Source of the DNA: JAVDCA01 sp035293985
GTDB lineage: Bacteria > Pseudomonadota > Alphaproteobacteria > Rhizobiales > Xanthobacteraceae
Length of the DNA stretch: 64,000 bases
Direction of reading: 5' to 3'
Assembly (NCBI GenBank): GCA_035293985.1
Contig: DATGLS010000041.1
Location: 1-64,000, forward strand
Of the stretch, positions 1-15,741 are shown piece by piece; within the stretch, counting starts at the first letter, position 1, and each line of letters starts with the position of its first letter. Under the pieces are notes generated by a model. It worked only from the letters and a program-made list of their open reading frames with translations. It was not told where the DNA came from and ran no database searches. The position numbers and the translations under genes are program-made.

Positions 1-26
1 TGACGGCATCGTCCGGGAGTCAAGTA

Positions 27-4229
<4,203 letters not shown>

Positions 4230-4246
4230 GCGCTCGCGCCGAAACC

Positions 4247-4278
4247 AAAAGGGCCGCCCTCGGGGCGGCCCTTTTTTT
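4247..4278 (+). terminator. Rho-independent terminator after rpoC
   Basis: GC-rich perfect hairpin with arms at 4250-4259 and 4263-4272, a TCG loop, an A-run before it and seven T after the stem. It lies 17 bases after the rpoC stop, so it should end the rpoBC transcript. Confidence 0.9.
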
Positions 4279-4782
4279 CGTTCCGGCGTCGCCCACCTGC
4301 GTACAGGGTCCGCAGCACTGAGGCGCCGCCGGTTCGCTTTCAGCGCATGTCCCAATCGCCGAAAAGCCCGATTTTTCCAGCCTTTCCGGCTTGACTTGCA
4401 TCCATTGCGTCGATAGATACGCCACACTTTACGGCAGGCGGTGAGCTTCGCCCGTCGGAACGGCATTCCCGGATCTCCCAAGTCATTGAGACCGCAAGGT
4501 TTTTGACGCGGGCCGGTTCCGGCACCAGCCTCGATGCAAGAAGCTCAGACGCTGCCGCTGACACCTCGACTGTCAGACGTGACGTGCATGACCGCGATGC
4601 GGCTCCTGTGAAGGAGATGCGACGTGGTCCTCTGTCGATGCAAGAACGTCATCTCCCTCGGAGAGGGGTGCATGGCGCGCTTGCCGTTTGCGCACAGGTG
4701 GCGAACCGAGCGCGAACCGATTTTGCCGGGGCCTTCGTGCCCCAGAAGATGCGGGCTTTGGCCCGAATGAGGGTGAAGGCGA
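4279..4782 (+). other. Noncoding leader region between rpoC and rpsL
   Basis: About 500 bases with no convincing gene; open frames here lack protein-like composition and run into rpsL out of frame. It contains the promoter-like sequence at 4391-4419. The long distance from that promoter to rpsL would give the str transcript an untranslated leader of roughly 360 bases, in which I saw no riboswitch I can name. Confidence 0.5.
4391..4419 (+). promoter_or_regulatory. Promoter-like sequence for the str operon
   Basis: TTGACT at 4391-4396, a 17-base spacer, then TAGATA at 4414-4419. The -35 box matches the sigma-70/RpoD consensus well and the -10 moderately. It is the best promoter candidate after the rpoC terminator and would drive rpsL-rpsG-fusA-tuf. 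Confidence 0.45.
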
Positions 4783-5154
4783 ATGCCGACGATCAATCAG
4801 CTCATCCGCAAACCGCGGGTGGCGCAAAAGGCGCGCAAGAAGGTCCCCGCGTTGCAGCAGAGCCCGCAGAAGCGCGGCGTGTGCACGCGCGTCTACACGA
4901 CGACGCCGAAGAAGCCGAACTCGGCGCTGCGCAAGGTCGCCAAGGTGCGCCTCACCAACGGCTTCGAGGTGATCGGCTACATCCCGGGTGAGGGCCATAA
5001 CCTGCAGGAGCACTCGGTCGTCATGATCCGCGGCGGCCGCGTCAAGGACCTGCCGGGCGTGCGCTACCACATCCTGCGCGGCGTGCTCGACACGCAGGGC
5101 GTCAAGAACCGCAAGCAGCGCCGGTCGAAGTACGGCGCCAAGCGTCCGAAGTAA
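4783..5154 (+). CDS. rpsL: 30S ribosomal protein S12
   Basis: Decoding-site protein of the small subunit; 123 residues, usual length. The loop TPKKPNSALRK (K43/K44) and RVKDLPGVRYH (K88) carry lysine at the positions where substitutions give streptomycin resistance, so the allele looks wild type. First gene of the str group, followed after 14 bases by rpsG. Confidence 0.99.
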   Translation: MPTINQLIRKPRVAQKARKKVPALQQSPQKRGVCTRVYTTTPKKPNSALRKVAKVRLTNGFEVIGYIPGEGHNLQEHSVVMIRGGRVKDLPGVRYHILRGVLDTQGVKNRKQRRSKYGAKRPK

Positions 5155-5168
5155 GCGGAGTCAGCAGC

Positions 5169-5639
5169 ATGTCCCGCCGTCACCGTGCCGACAAGCGCGA
5201 GATCCTTCCCGATCCGAAGTTCGGGAACGTGGTCGTCACCAAGTTCATGAACTCGATCATGTATCAGGGCAAGAAGTCGGTCGCCGAGTCGATCGTCTAC
5301 GGGGCGCTCGAGGTGATCGAGGGCAAGACCAAGTCCAACCCGATTCAGGTCTTCCAACAGGCGCTCGACAACGTGATGCCGTCGATCGAGGTGCGTTCGC
5401 GCCGCGTCGGCGGCGCGACCTATCAGGTGCCGGTCGAGGTGCGCACCGACCGCCGCCAGGCGCTCGGCATCCGCTGGCTGATCTCGGCTGCGCGCGAGCG
5501 CAACGAGAAGACGATGACGGAGCGGCTCTCGGCCGAGCTGCTCGACGCGTCCAACAACCGGGGGAATGCCGTCAAGAAGCGCGAGGACACGCACCGGATG
5601 GCGGAAGCCAACCGCGCCTTCTCGCACTACCGCTGGTAA
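5169..5639 (+). CDS. rpsG: 30S ribosomal protein S7
   Basis: Primary 16S rRNA-binding protein that nucleates the 30S head; 156 residues, the usual length. It begins MSRRHRADKREI and ends in the conserved FSHYRW. It lies between rpsL and fusA in the standard str order. In E. coli S7 represses this operon; no equivalent leader structure was identified here. Confidence 0.99.
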   Translation: MSRRHRADKREILPDPKFGNVVVTKFMNSIMYQGKKSVAESIVYGALEVIEGKTKSNPIQVFQQALDNVMPSIEVRSRRVGGATYQVPVEVRTDRRQALGIRWLISAARERNEKTMTERLSAELLDASNNRGNAVKKREDTHRMAEANRAFSHYRW

Positions 5640-5676
5640 AGCGTTCGCACGACGGATCGAATTGCAAGGAATCCCA

Positions 5677-7749
<2,073 letters not shown>

Positions 7750-7798
7750 GCCCGTCATCATTCAACTGTACGCCACGCAACGGTTAACGGAGAGACCG

Positions 7799-8989
<1,191 letters not shown>

Positions 8990-8996
8990 GGGCGCA

Positions 8997-9024
8997 AAAG
9001 GGGCGCGGCTCGCCGCGCCCCTTT
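8997..9024 (+). terminator. Hairpin after tuf, weak terminator or attenuator
   Basis: Perfect 12-bp stem (8997-9008 with 9013-9024) around a CTCG loop. The stem ends in only three T, so termination may be partial and let str transcripts continue into rpsJ. I saw no separate promoter in the short gap before rpsJ. Confidence 0.55.
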
Positions 9025-9058
9025 GTCGTCGAGAGGGATAGAGCCCGGGAAAAACCCC

Positions 9059-9367
9059 ATGAACGGTCAAAACATCCGCATCCGGTTGAAGGCGTTCGAC
9101 CACCGCATTCTCGATTCGTCGACGCGCGAGATCGTGGCGACCGCCAAGCGTACCGGCGCACAGGTGCGCGGGCCGATCCCGCTGCCGACCAAGATCGAGA
9201 AGTTCACCGTCAACCGCTCGCCGCACGTCGACAAGAAGAGCCGCGAGCAGTTCGAGATGCGCACTCACAAGCGCCTGCTCGATATCGTCGATCCGACCCC
9301 GCAGACCGTCGATGCGCTGATGAAGCTCGACCTCGCGGCCGGCGTCGACGTCGAGATCAAGCTCTAA
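9059..9367 (+). CDS. rpsJ: 30S ribosomal protein S10
   Basis: Small-subunit head protein (NusE), also a NusB partner in antitermination; 102 residues. The start at 9059 (MNGQNIRIRLKAFD) matches the family N-terminus. An in-frame extension back to 9023 would be translated from the tuf hairpin region and is not conserved-looking. First gene of the S10 block. Confidence 0.97.
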   Translation: MNGQNIRIRLKAFDHRILDSSTREIVATAKRTGAQVRGPIPLPTKIEKFTVNRSPHVDKKSREQFEMRTHKRLLDIVDPTPQTVDALMKLDLAAGVDVEIKL

Positions 9368-9398
9368 CGGCAGGCAGCGAGCTTTAAGGAATACACCG

Positions 9399-10127
9399 AT
9401 GCGTTCGGGAGTGATCGCACAGAAGCTGGGGATGACGCGGGTCTTCACCGAGACCGGCGAGCATGTGCCCGTGACGGTGCTGCGCCTCGGCAAGTGCCAG
9501 GTGCTCGGTCATCGCACCAAGGAGAAGAACGGCTACGTCGCGCTGCAGCTCGGCTCCGGCACCCGCAAGGTCAACAATGTGAGCAAGGCCGAACGCGGCA
9601 ATTTCGCCATCGCCAAGGTGGAGCCCAAGCGCAAGCTCGCCGAGTTCCGGGTGAGCGACGATGGGCTGATCCCGGTGGGTGCCGAGATCACGGCCGATCA
9701 TTTCGTCGTCGGCCAGTTCGTCGACGTCACCGGCACCTCGATCGGCAAGGGTTTCGCCGGCGCGATGAAGCGGTGGAACTTCGGCGGCCTGCGTGCGACC
9801 CACGGCGTGTCGGTGTCGCACCGCTCGCTCGGTTCGACCGGCAACCGCCAGGACCCCGGCAAGACCTTCAAGAACAAGAAGATGGCCGGCCAGATGGGCG
9901 ACGAGCGGGTCACCACGCTCAATCTCAAGGTGGTGCAAACGGACGTCGAGCGCGGGCTGATCCTGGTCGAGGGTGCGGTGCCGGGCGCCAAGGGCGGCTG
10001 GATCACGGTGCGCGACGCGGTGAAGAAGCCGCTGCCGAAGGAAGCGCCGAAGCCCGGCAAGTTCCGCGCGCCCGAGGCGGCGCCCGCTGAGGCAGGCGCG
10101 GCCGAGCCGGCCAAAGAGGGAGCGTGA
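9399..10127 (+). CDS. rplC: 50S ribosomal protein L3
   Basis: One of the first proteins to bind 23S rRNA, near the peptidyl-transferase centre; 242 residues. It begins MRSGVIAQKLGMTRVF and contains the conserved loop GSTGNRQDPGKTFKNKKMAG. A Pro/Ala/Glu-rich tail of about 35 residues extends past the E. coli length, as often seen in Hyphomicrobiales. It ends one base before rplD. Confidence 0.98.
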   Translation: MRSGVIAQKLGMTRVFTETGEHVPVTVLRLGKCQVLGHRTKEKNGYVALQLGSGTRKVNNVSKAERGNFAIAKVEPKRKLAEFRVSDDGLIPVGAEITADHFVVGQFVDVTGTSIGKGFAGAMKRWNFGGLRATHGVSVSHRSLGSTGNRQDPGKTFKNKKMAGQMGDERVTTLNLKVVQTDVERGLILVEGAVPGAKGGWITVRDAVKKPLPKEAPKPGKFRAPEAAPAEAGAAEPAKEGA

Positions 10128-10128
10128 G

Positions 10129-10749
10129 ATGGAGCTCAAGATCACCACGCTCGACGGCGCCGAGGCAGGTTCGGTGAACCTGTCGGATGCGATCTTCGGC
10201 CTCGAGCCGCGCGTCGACATCCTGCAGCGCTGCGTCAAGTGGCAGCTCGCCAAGCGTCGGGCCGGCACCCACGCGGTGCAGAACCGCGCGGACGTGTGGC
10301 GCACCGGAAAGAAGATGTATGCGCAGAAGGGCACCGGCGGCGCCCGCCACGGCTCGATGCGCGCCAACCTATTCCGCGGCGGCGGCCGCTCGTTCGGCCC
10401 GGTGGTGCGCAGCCATGCGCATGACCTGCCGAAGAAGGTGCGCGCGCTCGCGCTCAAGCATGCGCTCTCCGCCAAGGCCAAGGACGGCGGCATCGTCGTG
10501 GTCGACAAGGCCGCGGTCGAGGGCGGCAAGACCAAGACGCTCAAGGCGAGCTTCGCGAAGCTCGGCTTGGACAATGTGCTGATCGTCGACGGCGTGCAGG
10601 TCGACGCCGGGCTCGCCCTCGCGGCGCGCAACCTGCACAACGTCGATGTGCTGCCGATCCAGGGGATCAACGTCTACGACATTCTGCGGCGCACCAAGCT
10701 CGTGCTGACCAAGGCCGCGGTCGATGCGCTGGAGGCGCGGTTCAAATGA
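10129..10749 (+). CDS. rplD: 50S ribosomal protein L4
   Basis: Large-subunit protein whose loop lines the exit tunnel; 206 residues. The tunnel loop with TGKKMYAQKGTGGARHG is conserved. In gammaproteobacteria L4 represses the S10 operon; no matching leader hairpin was recognised here. Its stop overlaps the rplW start by four bases, indicating translational coupling. Confidence 0.98.
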   Translation: MELKITTLDGAEAGSVNLSDAIFGLEPRVDILQRCVKWQLAKRRAGTHAVQNRADVWRTGKKMYAQKGTGGARHGSMRANLFRGGGRSFGPVVRSHAHDLPKKVRALALKHALSAKAKDGGIVVVDKAAVEGGKTKTLKASFAKLGLDNVLIVDGVQVDAGLALAARNLHNVDVLPIQGINVYDILRRTKLVLTKAAVDALEARFK

Positions 10750-11045
10750 GCACCACCGATCCGCGCCATTACGACCTGATCCTGTCGCCGGTCATCACCG
10801 AGAAGGCGACCAACGCGTCCGAGCGCAACCAGGTGCTCTTTCGCGTCGCCAGCCACGCGACCAAGCCGCAGATCAAGGAAGCGGTCGAGAAGCTGTTCGA
10901 CGTGAAGGTGAAGAGCGTCAACACCCTTGTGCGCAAGGGCAAGCACAAGGCGTTTCGCGGCCGGCCCGGCCAGCAGTCGGACGTCAAGAAAGCCATCGTG
11001 ACCCTCGAAGAGGGCCACCGCATCGACGTGACCACGGGTCTCTGA
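10746..11045 (+). CDS. rplW: 50S ribosomal protein L23
   Basis: Exit-tunnel rim protein that docks trigger factor and SRP; 99 residues, usual length. Conserved ILSPVITEKAT is near the N-terminus and VNTLVRKGKHKAFRGRPG in the RNA-binding loop. Overlaps rplD by four bases. Confidence 0.98.
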   Translation: MSTTDPRHYDLILSPVITEKATNASERNQVLFRVASHATKPQIKEAVEKLFDVKVKSVNTLVRKGKHKAFRGRPGQQSDVKKAIVTLEEGHRIDVTTGL

Positions 11046-11061
11046 GGTCGGGAATAGATCA

Positions 11062-11892
11062 ATGGCACTCAAGACATACAAGCCGACGACCCCGGCCCAG
11101 CGCCAGCTGGTGCTGGTCGACCGCTCGGAGCTCTACAAGGGCAAGCCGCTCAAGGCGCTGACCGAGGGCAAGAGCTCGACCGGCGGCCGCAACAATCTCG
11201 GCCGCATCACCACGCGCTTCCGCGGCGGCGGCCACAAGAAGGCCTACCGCACGATCGACTTCAAGCGCACCAAGCACGACAAGCCCGCGACGGTCGAGCG
11301 CATCGAGTACGATCCGAACCGCACCGCCTTCATCGCGCTGATCAAGTATCGTGACGGCGAGCAGGCCTACATCCTCGCGCCGCAGCGCCTCGCGGCGGGC
11401 GACACCATCGTCGCCGGCGAGGATGTGGACGTGAAGCCCGGCAACGCGATGCCGGTGGGCAACATCCCGATCGGCACGATCGTCCACAACATCGAGATCA
11501 AGATCGGCAAGGGCGGCCAGCTCGCGCGCTCGGCCGGCACCTACGCGCAGATCGTCGGTCGCGACGGCGAGTACGTGATCCTGCGCCTGAACTCGACCGA
11601 GCAGCGCCTGGTGCACGGCCGCTGCATGGCGACGATCGGCGCGGTGTCGAACCCCGACCACATGAACATCTCGATCGGCAAGGCCGGTCGCGTGCGCTGG
11701 AAGGGCCGCATGCCGCACAACCGCGGCATCACCATGAACCCGGTCGACCATCCGCACGGCGGCCGTACCAAGGGCGGCGGCCACCCGGTGACCCCGTGGG
11801 GCTTCCCGACCAAGGGCAAGAAGACCCGCAAGAACAAGAACACCACCAAGTTCATCATCTCCAGCCGCCACGCGCGGAAGAAGACGCAGTAA
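11062..11892 (+). CDS. rplB: 50S ribosomal protein L2
   Basis: Binds 23S rRNA near the peptidyl-transferase centre and bridges to 30S; 276 residues. Contains the conserved MNPVDHPHGGGEG-type segment, here NPVDHPHGGRTKGGG, with the functionally important histidine. Ends in the usual basic tail. 16 bases after rplW. Confidence 0.99.
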   Translation: MALKTYKPTTPAQRQLVLVDRSELYKGKPLKALTEGKSSTGGRNNLGRITTRFRGGGHKKAYRTIDFKRTKHDKPATVERIEYDPNRTAFIALIKYRDGEQAYILAPQRLAAGDTIVAGEDVDVKPGNAMPVGNIPIGTIVHNIEIKIGKGGQLARSAGTYAQIVGRDGEYVILRLNSTEQRLVHGRCMATIGAVSNPDHMNISIGKAGRVRWKGRMPHNRGITMNPVDHPHGGRTKGGGHPVTPWGFPTKGKKTRKNKNTTKFIISSRHARKKTQ

Positions 11893-11905
11893 AGCGAGAA
11901 CACTC

Positions 11906-12202
11906 ATGGCGCGATCGAACTGGAAAGGCCCGTTCGTCGACGGCTATCTGCTGAAGAAGGCGGATACCGCACGTGCATCCGGCCGTCACGACGTGATCAA
12001 GACCTGGAGCCGGCGCTCGACCATCATGCCGCAGTTCGTCGGGCTCACCTTCGGCGTCTACAACGGCCACAAGCACATCCCGGTCCTGGTGACCGAGGAG
12101 ATGGTCGGCCACAAGTTCGGCGAGTTCTCGCCGACCCGCACGTTCCACGGCCATTCGGCCGACCGCAAGGCGAAGCGCGCGCCCGGTCCGGGCGCGGCGT
12201 GA
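11906..12202 (+). CDS. rpsS: 30S ribosomal protein S19
   Basis: Small-subunit head protein near the A-site finger; 98 residues. MARSNWKGPFVDGYL at the start and the GEFSPTRTFHGH segment are diagnostic. It sits between rplB and rplV in the universal order. Confidence 0.98.
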   Translation: MARSNWKGPFVDGYLLKKADTARASGRHDVIKTWSRRSTIMPQFVGLTFGVYNGHKHIPVLVTEEMVGHKFGEFSPTRTFHGHSADRKAKRAPGPGAA

Positions 12203-12215
12203 GCGAGGTGAGGAC

Positions 12216-12596
12216 ATGAGCAAGCCCAGTCATCCCCGCGCGCTCGCCGAGAACGAGGCGAAGGCGGTCGCGAAAATGCTGCGCGTGAGCCCGCAGAAGC
12301 TCAACCTGCTGGCGCAGCTCATCCGCGGCAAGAAGGTCGCGGCCGCGCTCGCCGATCTCGAGTTCTCGCGCAAGCGCATCGCCAAGGACGTGCGCAAGTG
12401 CCTGCAGTCGGCGATCGCCAACGCCGAGAACAACCACCAGCTCGACATCGACGACCTCGTGGTCGCTCAGGCGCATGTCGGCAAGGGGCTGGTGATGAAG
12501 CGCTTTCACGCCCGCGGCCGCGGCCGCTCGGGCAAGATCATGAAGCCGTTCTCGCATCTGACGATCGTCGTGCGTCAGGTCGAGGCGGCCGCATAA
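12216..12596 (+). CDS. rplV: 50S ribosomal protein L22
   Basis: Large-subunit protein whose beta-hairpin reaches into the exit tunnel; 126 residues. The hairpin segment KRFHARGRGRSGKI is intact, so there is no sign of macrolide-resistance insertions. The N-terminus is about 15 residues longer than in E. coli. Confidence 0.98.
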   Translation: MSKPSHPRALAENEAKAVAKMLRVSPQKLNLLAQLIRGKKVAAALADLEFSRKRIAKDVRKCLQSAIANAENNHQLDIDDLVVAQAHVGKGLVMKRFHARGRGRSGKIMKPFSHLTIVVRQVEAAA

Positions 12597-12606
12597 GGAG
12601 AGGTCC

Positions 12607-13302
12607 ATGGGTCAGAAGGTCAATCCGGTCGGCCTGCGGCTCGGCATCAACCGCACCTGGGACTCGCGCTGGTACGCGGGCAAGACCGAGTACGGCCAGC
12701 TGCTGCACGAGGACGCGAAGATCCGCGAGGAGCTGCATGACGCGCTCAAGCAGGCGGCGGTGTCGCGCATCGTGATCGAGCGGCCGCACAAGAAATGCCG
12801 CGTCACCATCCAGTCGGCGCGCCCGGGCGTCGTCATCGGCAAGAAGGGCGCCGACATCGAGAAGCTGCGCAAGAAGGTGGCCGACATCACCGACTCCGAC
12901 GTCGTCATCAACATCGTCGAGATCAGGAAGCCGGAGCTCGACGCCCAGCTCGTCGCCGAATCGATCGCCCAGCAGCTCGAGCGCCGCGTCGCGTTCCGCC
13001 GCGCCATGAAGCGCGCCGTGCAGTCGGCGATGCGGCTCGGCGCCGAGGGCATCCGCATCAACTGCTCGGGCCGGCTCGGTGGGGCGGAAATCGCCCGCAT
13101 GGAGTGGTACCGCGAAGGCCGCGTGCCGCTGCACACCCTGCGCGCCGACGTCGACTACGGGGTCGCGACCGCGTTCACGACCTACGGCACCTGCGGCGTG
13201 AAGGTGTGGATCTTCAAGGGCGAGATCCTCGAGCACGATCCGATGGCGCAGGACAAGAAGCTCGCCGAGGCCGAGGCCGGCCGTCCGCGGCGCGACGCCT
13301 GA
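12607..13302 (+). CDS. rpsC: 30S ribosomal protein S3
   Basis: Small-subunit protein at the mRNA entry channel, contributing helicase activity; 231 residues. MGQKVNPVGLRLGI opens the protein and the KH-domain GxxG appears in RPGVVIGKKGADIEKL. AGGAG precedes the start. Confidence 0.98.
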   Translation: MGQKVNPVGLRLGINRTWDSRWYAGKTEYGQLLHEDAKIREELHDALKQAAVSRIVIERPHKKCRVTIQSARPGVVIGKKGADIEKLRKKVADITDSDVVINIVEIRKPELDAQLVAESIAQQLERRVAFRRAMKRAVQSAMRLGAEGIRINCSGRLGGAEIARMEWYREGRVPLHTLRADVDYGVATAFTTYGTCGVKVWIFKGEILEHDPMAQDKKLAEAEAGRPRRDA

Positions 13303-13336
13303 TCGGATGAAAGAAGAATAAGAGAGGCGCACCGCC

Positions 13337-13750
13337 ATGTTGCAACCGATGAAGACGAAGTTCCGCAAGGCGCACAAGGGCCGCATCCACGGCCTCGCGA
13401 CCAGCGGCGCCTCGCTGTCGTTCGGCGAGTACGGGCTCAAGGCGATGGAGCCGGACCGGGTGACGGCGCGCCAGATCGAGGCGGCACGCCGCGCGATGAC
13501 GCGCCACATGAAGCGCGCCGGCCGGGTGTGGATCCGCATCTTCCCGGACGTGCCGGTGTCGAAGAAGCCGCTCGAGGTGCGCATGGGATCCGGCAAGGGT
13601 TCTCCGGAATTGTGGGTCGCGCGCGTGAAGCCCGGCCGCATCATGTTCGAGATCGGTGGCGTGCCGATCGAGATCGCCAAGGAGGCGCTCTCGCTCGCAG
13701 CCGCCAAGCTGCCGATCAAGACGCGCTTCGTCGCGCGCATCGCCGAGTGA
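13337..13750 (+). CDS. rplP: 50S ribosomal protein L16
   Basis: Large-subunit protein that organises the A-site region and is needed for late 50S assembly; 137 residues. Begins MLQPMKTKFRKAHKGR and includes the GKGSPELWVARVKPG loop, which bears the hydroxylated arginine in E. coli. Followed closely by rpmC. Confidence 0.98.
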   Translation: MLQPMKTKFRKAHKGRIHGLATSGASLSFGEYGLKAMEPDRVTARQIEAARRAMTRHMKRAGRVWIRIFPDVPVSKKPLEVRMGSGKGSPELWVARVKPGRIMFEIGGVPIEIAKEALSLAAAKLPIKTRFVARIAE

Positions 13751-13761
13751 CGGAGGCCGCC

Positions 13762-13971
13762 ATGCTCAAGCCCGACGACCTGCGGCACATGACCGTCGAC
13801 CAGCTCGACGACGAGCTGATGAAGCTCAAGAAGGAGCGGTTCAACCTGCGCTTCCAGCGCGCGACGGGCCAGCTCGAGAACACATCACGCGTGCGCGAGG
13901 TGCGCCGCGACATCGCCCGTATCCGGACCGTGGCGCGGCAGAAGAGCGCCGCGCAGCCGAAGTCGAAGTGA
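13762..13971 (+). CDS. rpmC: 50S ribosomal protein L29
   Basis: Small helical hairpin protein at the exit-tunnel rim next to L23; 69 residues. The start at 13762 (MLKPDDLRHMTVDQLDDEL) follows a GGAGG site; the frame is open upstream within rplP but that part is a shadow. Family signature LKKERFNLRFQRATGQLEN is visible. Confidence 0.96.
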   Translation: MLKPDDLRHMTVDQLDDELMKLKKERFNLRFQRATGQLENTSRVREVRRDIARIRTVARQKSAAQPKSK

Positions 13972-13981
13972 GGAGGCCGAC

Positions 13982-14233
13982 GTGCCGAAGCGAGAGCTCC
14001 AGGGCATCGTGGTGAGCGACAAGCAGGCGAAGACGCGCGTGGTGCGCGTCGAGCGCCGCTTCACGCACCCGGTGCTCAAGAAGACCGTGCGCCGCTCGAA
14101 GAAGTACTACGCGCATGACGAGAACAACGAGTACGCGGTCGGCGACGTCGTGTGGATCGAGGAGCACCGCCCGATCTCCAAGCTCAAGCGCTGGACGGTG
14201 GTCCGGGGCGACAAGAAGCAGAAGGTAACGTGA
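13982..14233 (+). CDS. rpsQ: 30S ribosomal protein S17
   Basis: OB-fold protein that binds the 5' domain of 16S rRNA; 83 residues. It starts with GTG at 13982 behind AGGAGG. The family segment KTRVVRVERRFTHPVLKKTV is conserved. Standard position between rpmC and rplN. Confidence 0.97.
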   Translation: MPKRELQGIVVSDKQAKTRVVRVERRFTHPVLKKTVRRSKKYYAHDENNEYAVGDVVWIEEHRPISKLKRWTVVRGDKKQKVT

Positions 14234-14276
14234 GCGCTCCTCGAGGGCGTGAACGAGGAAGGACCGGGATAGCATC

Positions 14277-14645
14277 ATGATCCAGATGCAGACCAATCTC
14301 GACGTGGCGGACAATTCCGGCGCGCGCCGCGTCATGTGCATCAAGGTGCTGGGCGGGTCCAAGCGCAAGTATGCGACCGTGGGCGACGTGATCGTCGTCT
14401 CAGTCAAGGAGGCGATCCCGCGCGGACGCGTGAAGAAGGGGGACGTGATGAAGGCCGTGGTGGTGCGGGTCGCGAAGGACCTGCGCCGGCCGGACGGCTC
14501 GATCATCCGCTTCGACCGCAATGCCGCGGTTCTGATCACGCCGCAGATGGAGCCGGTCGGCACCCGCATCTTCGGGCCGGTGCCGCGCGAGCTGCGGGCG
14601 AAGAACCACATGAAGATCATCTCGCTCGCGCCGGAGGTGCTGTGA
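14277..14645 (+). CDS. rplN: 50S ribosomal protein L14
   Basis: Large-subunit interface protein, also the target of the silencing factor RsfS; 122 residues, universal length. MIQMQTNLDVADNSGARRV and the closing ISLAPEVL are diagnostic. Its stop codon overlaps the rplX start (TGATG). Confidence 0.99.
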   Translation: MIQMQTNLDVADNSGARRVMCIKVLGGSKRKYATVGDVIVVSVKEAIPRGRVKKGDVMKAVVVRVAKDLRRPDGSIIRFDRNAAVLITPQMEPVGTRIFGPVPRELRAKNHMKIISLAPEVL

Positions 14646-14962
14646 TGGCCGCGAAGATCCGCAAGGGCGACAGGGTCGTCGTGCTCTCCGGCCGCGACAA
14701 GGGCCGCAGCGGCGAGGTGATCGAGGTGCGTCCGGACGAGAGCCGCGTCGTGGTGCGCGGCATCAACATGGTCAAGCGCCACCAGCGTCAGACCGCGCAG
14801 CAGGAAGGCGGCATCGTCTCGAAGGAGCTCGCCGTCCACCTGTCGAAGATAGCCCTCGCCGATCCGAAGGACGGCAAGCCGACCCGCGTCGGCTTCAAGG
14901 TCCAGCCGGATGGCAAGAAGGTGAGATTTGCCAAGCGCTCGGGAGCCGAGATCGATGGCTGA
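14645..14962 (+). CDS. rplX: 50S ribosomal protein L24
   Basis: Assembly-initiator protein with a KOW motif; 105 residues. The start at 14645 overlaps the rplN stop by one base. The KOW sequence is KGDRVVVLSGRDKGRSGEV near the N-terminus. Its stop lies within the first codons of rplE, so rplN-rplX-rplE are translationally coupled. Confidence 0.97.
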   Translation: MAAKIRKGDRVVVLSGRDKGRSGEVIEVRPDESRVVVRGINMVKRHQRQTAQQEGGIVSKELAVHLSKIALADPKDGKPTRVGFKVQPDGKKVRFAKRSGAEIDG

Positions 14963-15695
14963 CGAAAAGAAACCCAAGGCCGAGAAGGCCGCGAAGGACG
15001 AGAAGCCCGCGAAGGCGCCGAAGGCCGAGAAGCCTGCGGCGGCCGCCGCCGGTGGCGCGCCCAAAGGCGAGCGCGCGCCGAAGGGCCGGGCCGCCGACAA
15101 GGGCGACGACAAGGCGCCGGTGAAGGGAAAGCCGAAGGCCGCGCCCGGCGGCGGGCCCGTGCGCATGCGCAGCCACTACGACAACGTGGTGCGCAAGGCG
15201 ATGACCGAGAAGTTCGGCTACAAGAACGGCATGCAGGTGCCGGGGATCGAGAAGATCGTCCTCAACATGGGCATCGGCGAGGGCGTCAACGACCGCAAGA
15301 AGGTGGAATCGGCCGCCGCCGACCTCGGCCTGATCGCCGGGCAGAAGGCGGTGATCACCAACTCGCGCAAGTCGATCGCGACCTACAAGCTGCGCGAGAA
15401 CCAGCCGATCGGCTGCAAGGTGACGCTGCGCAAGGCACGCATGTACGAGTTCCTCGACCGGCTGATCAACATCGCGCTGCCGCGCGTGCGCGACTTCCGC
15501 GGGCTCAACCCGAAGAGCTTCGACGGGCGCGGCAACTACACGATCGGCATCAAGGAGCACATCATCTTCCCGGAGATCGACTACGACAAGGCGGCCGAGA
15601 TCTGGGGCATGGACATCACGGTCTGCACGACGGCGCGCACCGACGAGGAAGCGCGCGCGCTCCTGACCGCGTTCAATTTTCCGTTCCGGCAGTGA
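14955..15695 (+). CDS. rplE: 50S ribosomal protein L5 with a long basic N-terminal extension
   Basis: Binds 5S rRNA and contacts P-site tRNA. The L5 core begins at about residue 71 (MRSHYDNVVRKAMTEKFGY) and is complete, including NMGIGEGVNDRK and the FRGLNPKSFDGRGN segment. Before it lie about 70 residues dominated by Lys, Ala, Pro and Gly, giving 246 residues against the usual 180-190. The 14955 start overlaps the end of rplX by eight bases, typical coupling. The alternative Met at residue 71 (base 15165) lacks a ribosome-binding site, so the extension is probably translated. Identity is certain; the role of the extension is unknown. Confidence 0.95.
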   Translation: MADEKKPKAEKAAKDEKPAKAPKAEKPAAAAAGGAPKGERAPKGRAADKGDDKAPVKGKPKAAPGGGPVRMRSHYDNVVRKAMTEKFGYKNGMQVPGIEKIVLNMGIGEGVNDRKKVESAAADLGLIAGQKAVITNSRKSIATYKLRENQPIGCKVTLRKARMYEFLDRLINIALPRVRDFRGLNPKSFDGRGNYTIGIKEHIIFPEIDYDKAAEIWGMDITVCTTARTDEEARALLTAFNFPFRQ

Positions 15696-15741
15696 CGTGA
15701 CCCAGACCCACGTCAAACGCGGAAAGGGCAAGGAGAGCCGA

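Noticed and set aside
4503..4991. Plus-strand ORF ahead of and overlapping rpsL
   Set aside because: Runs into rpsL in another frame and has no recognisable composition or ribosome-binding site.
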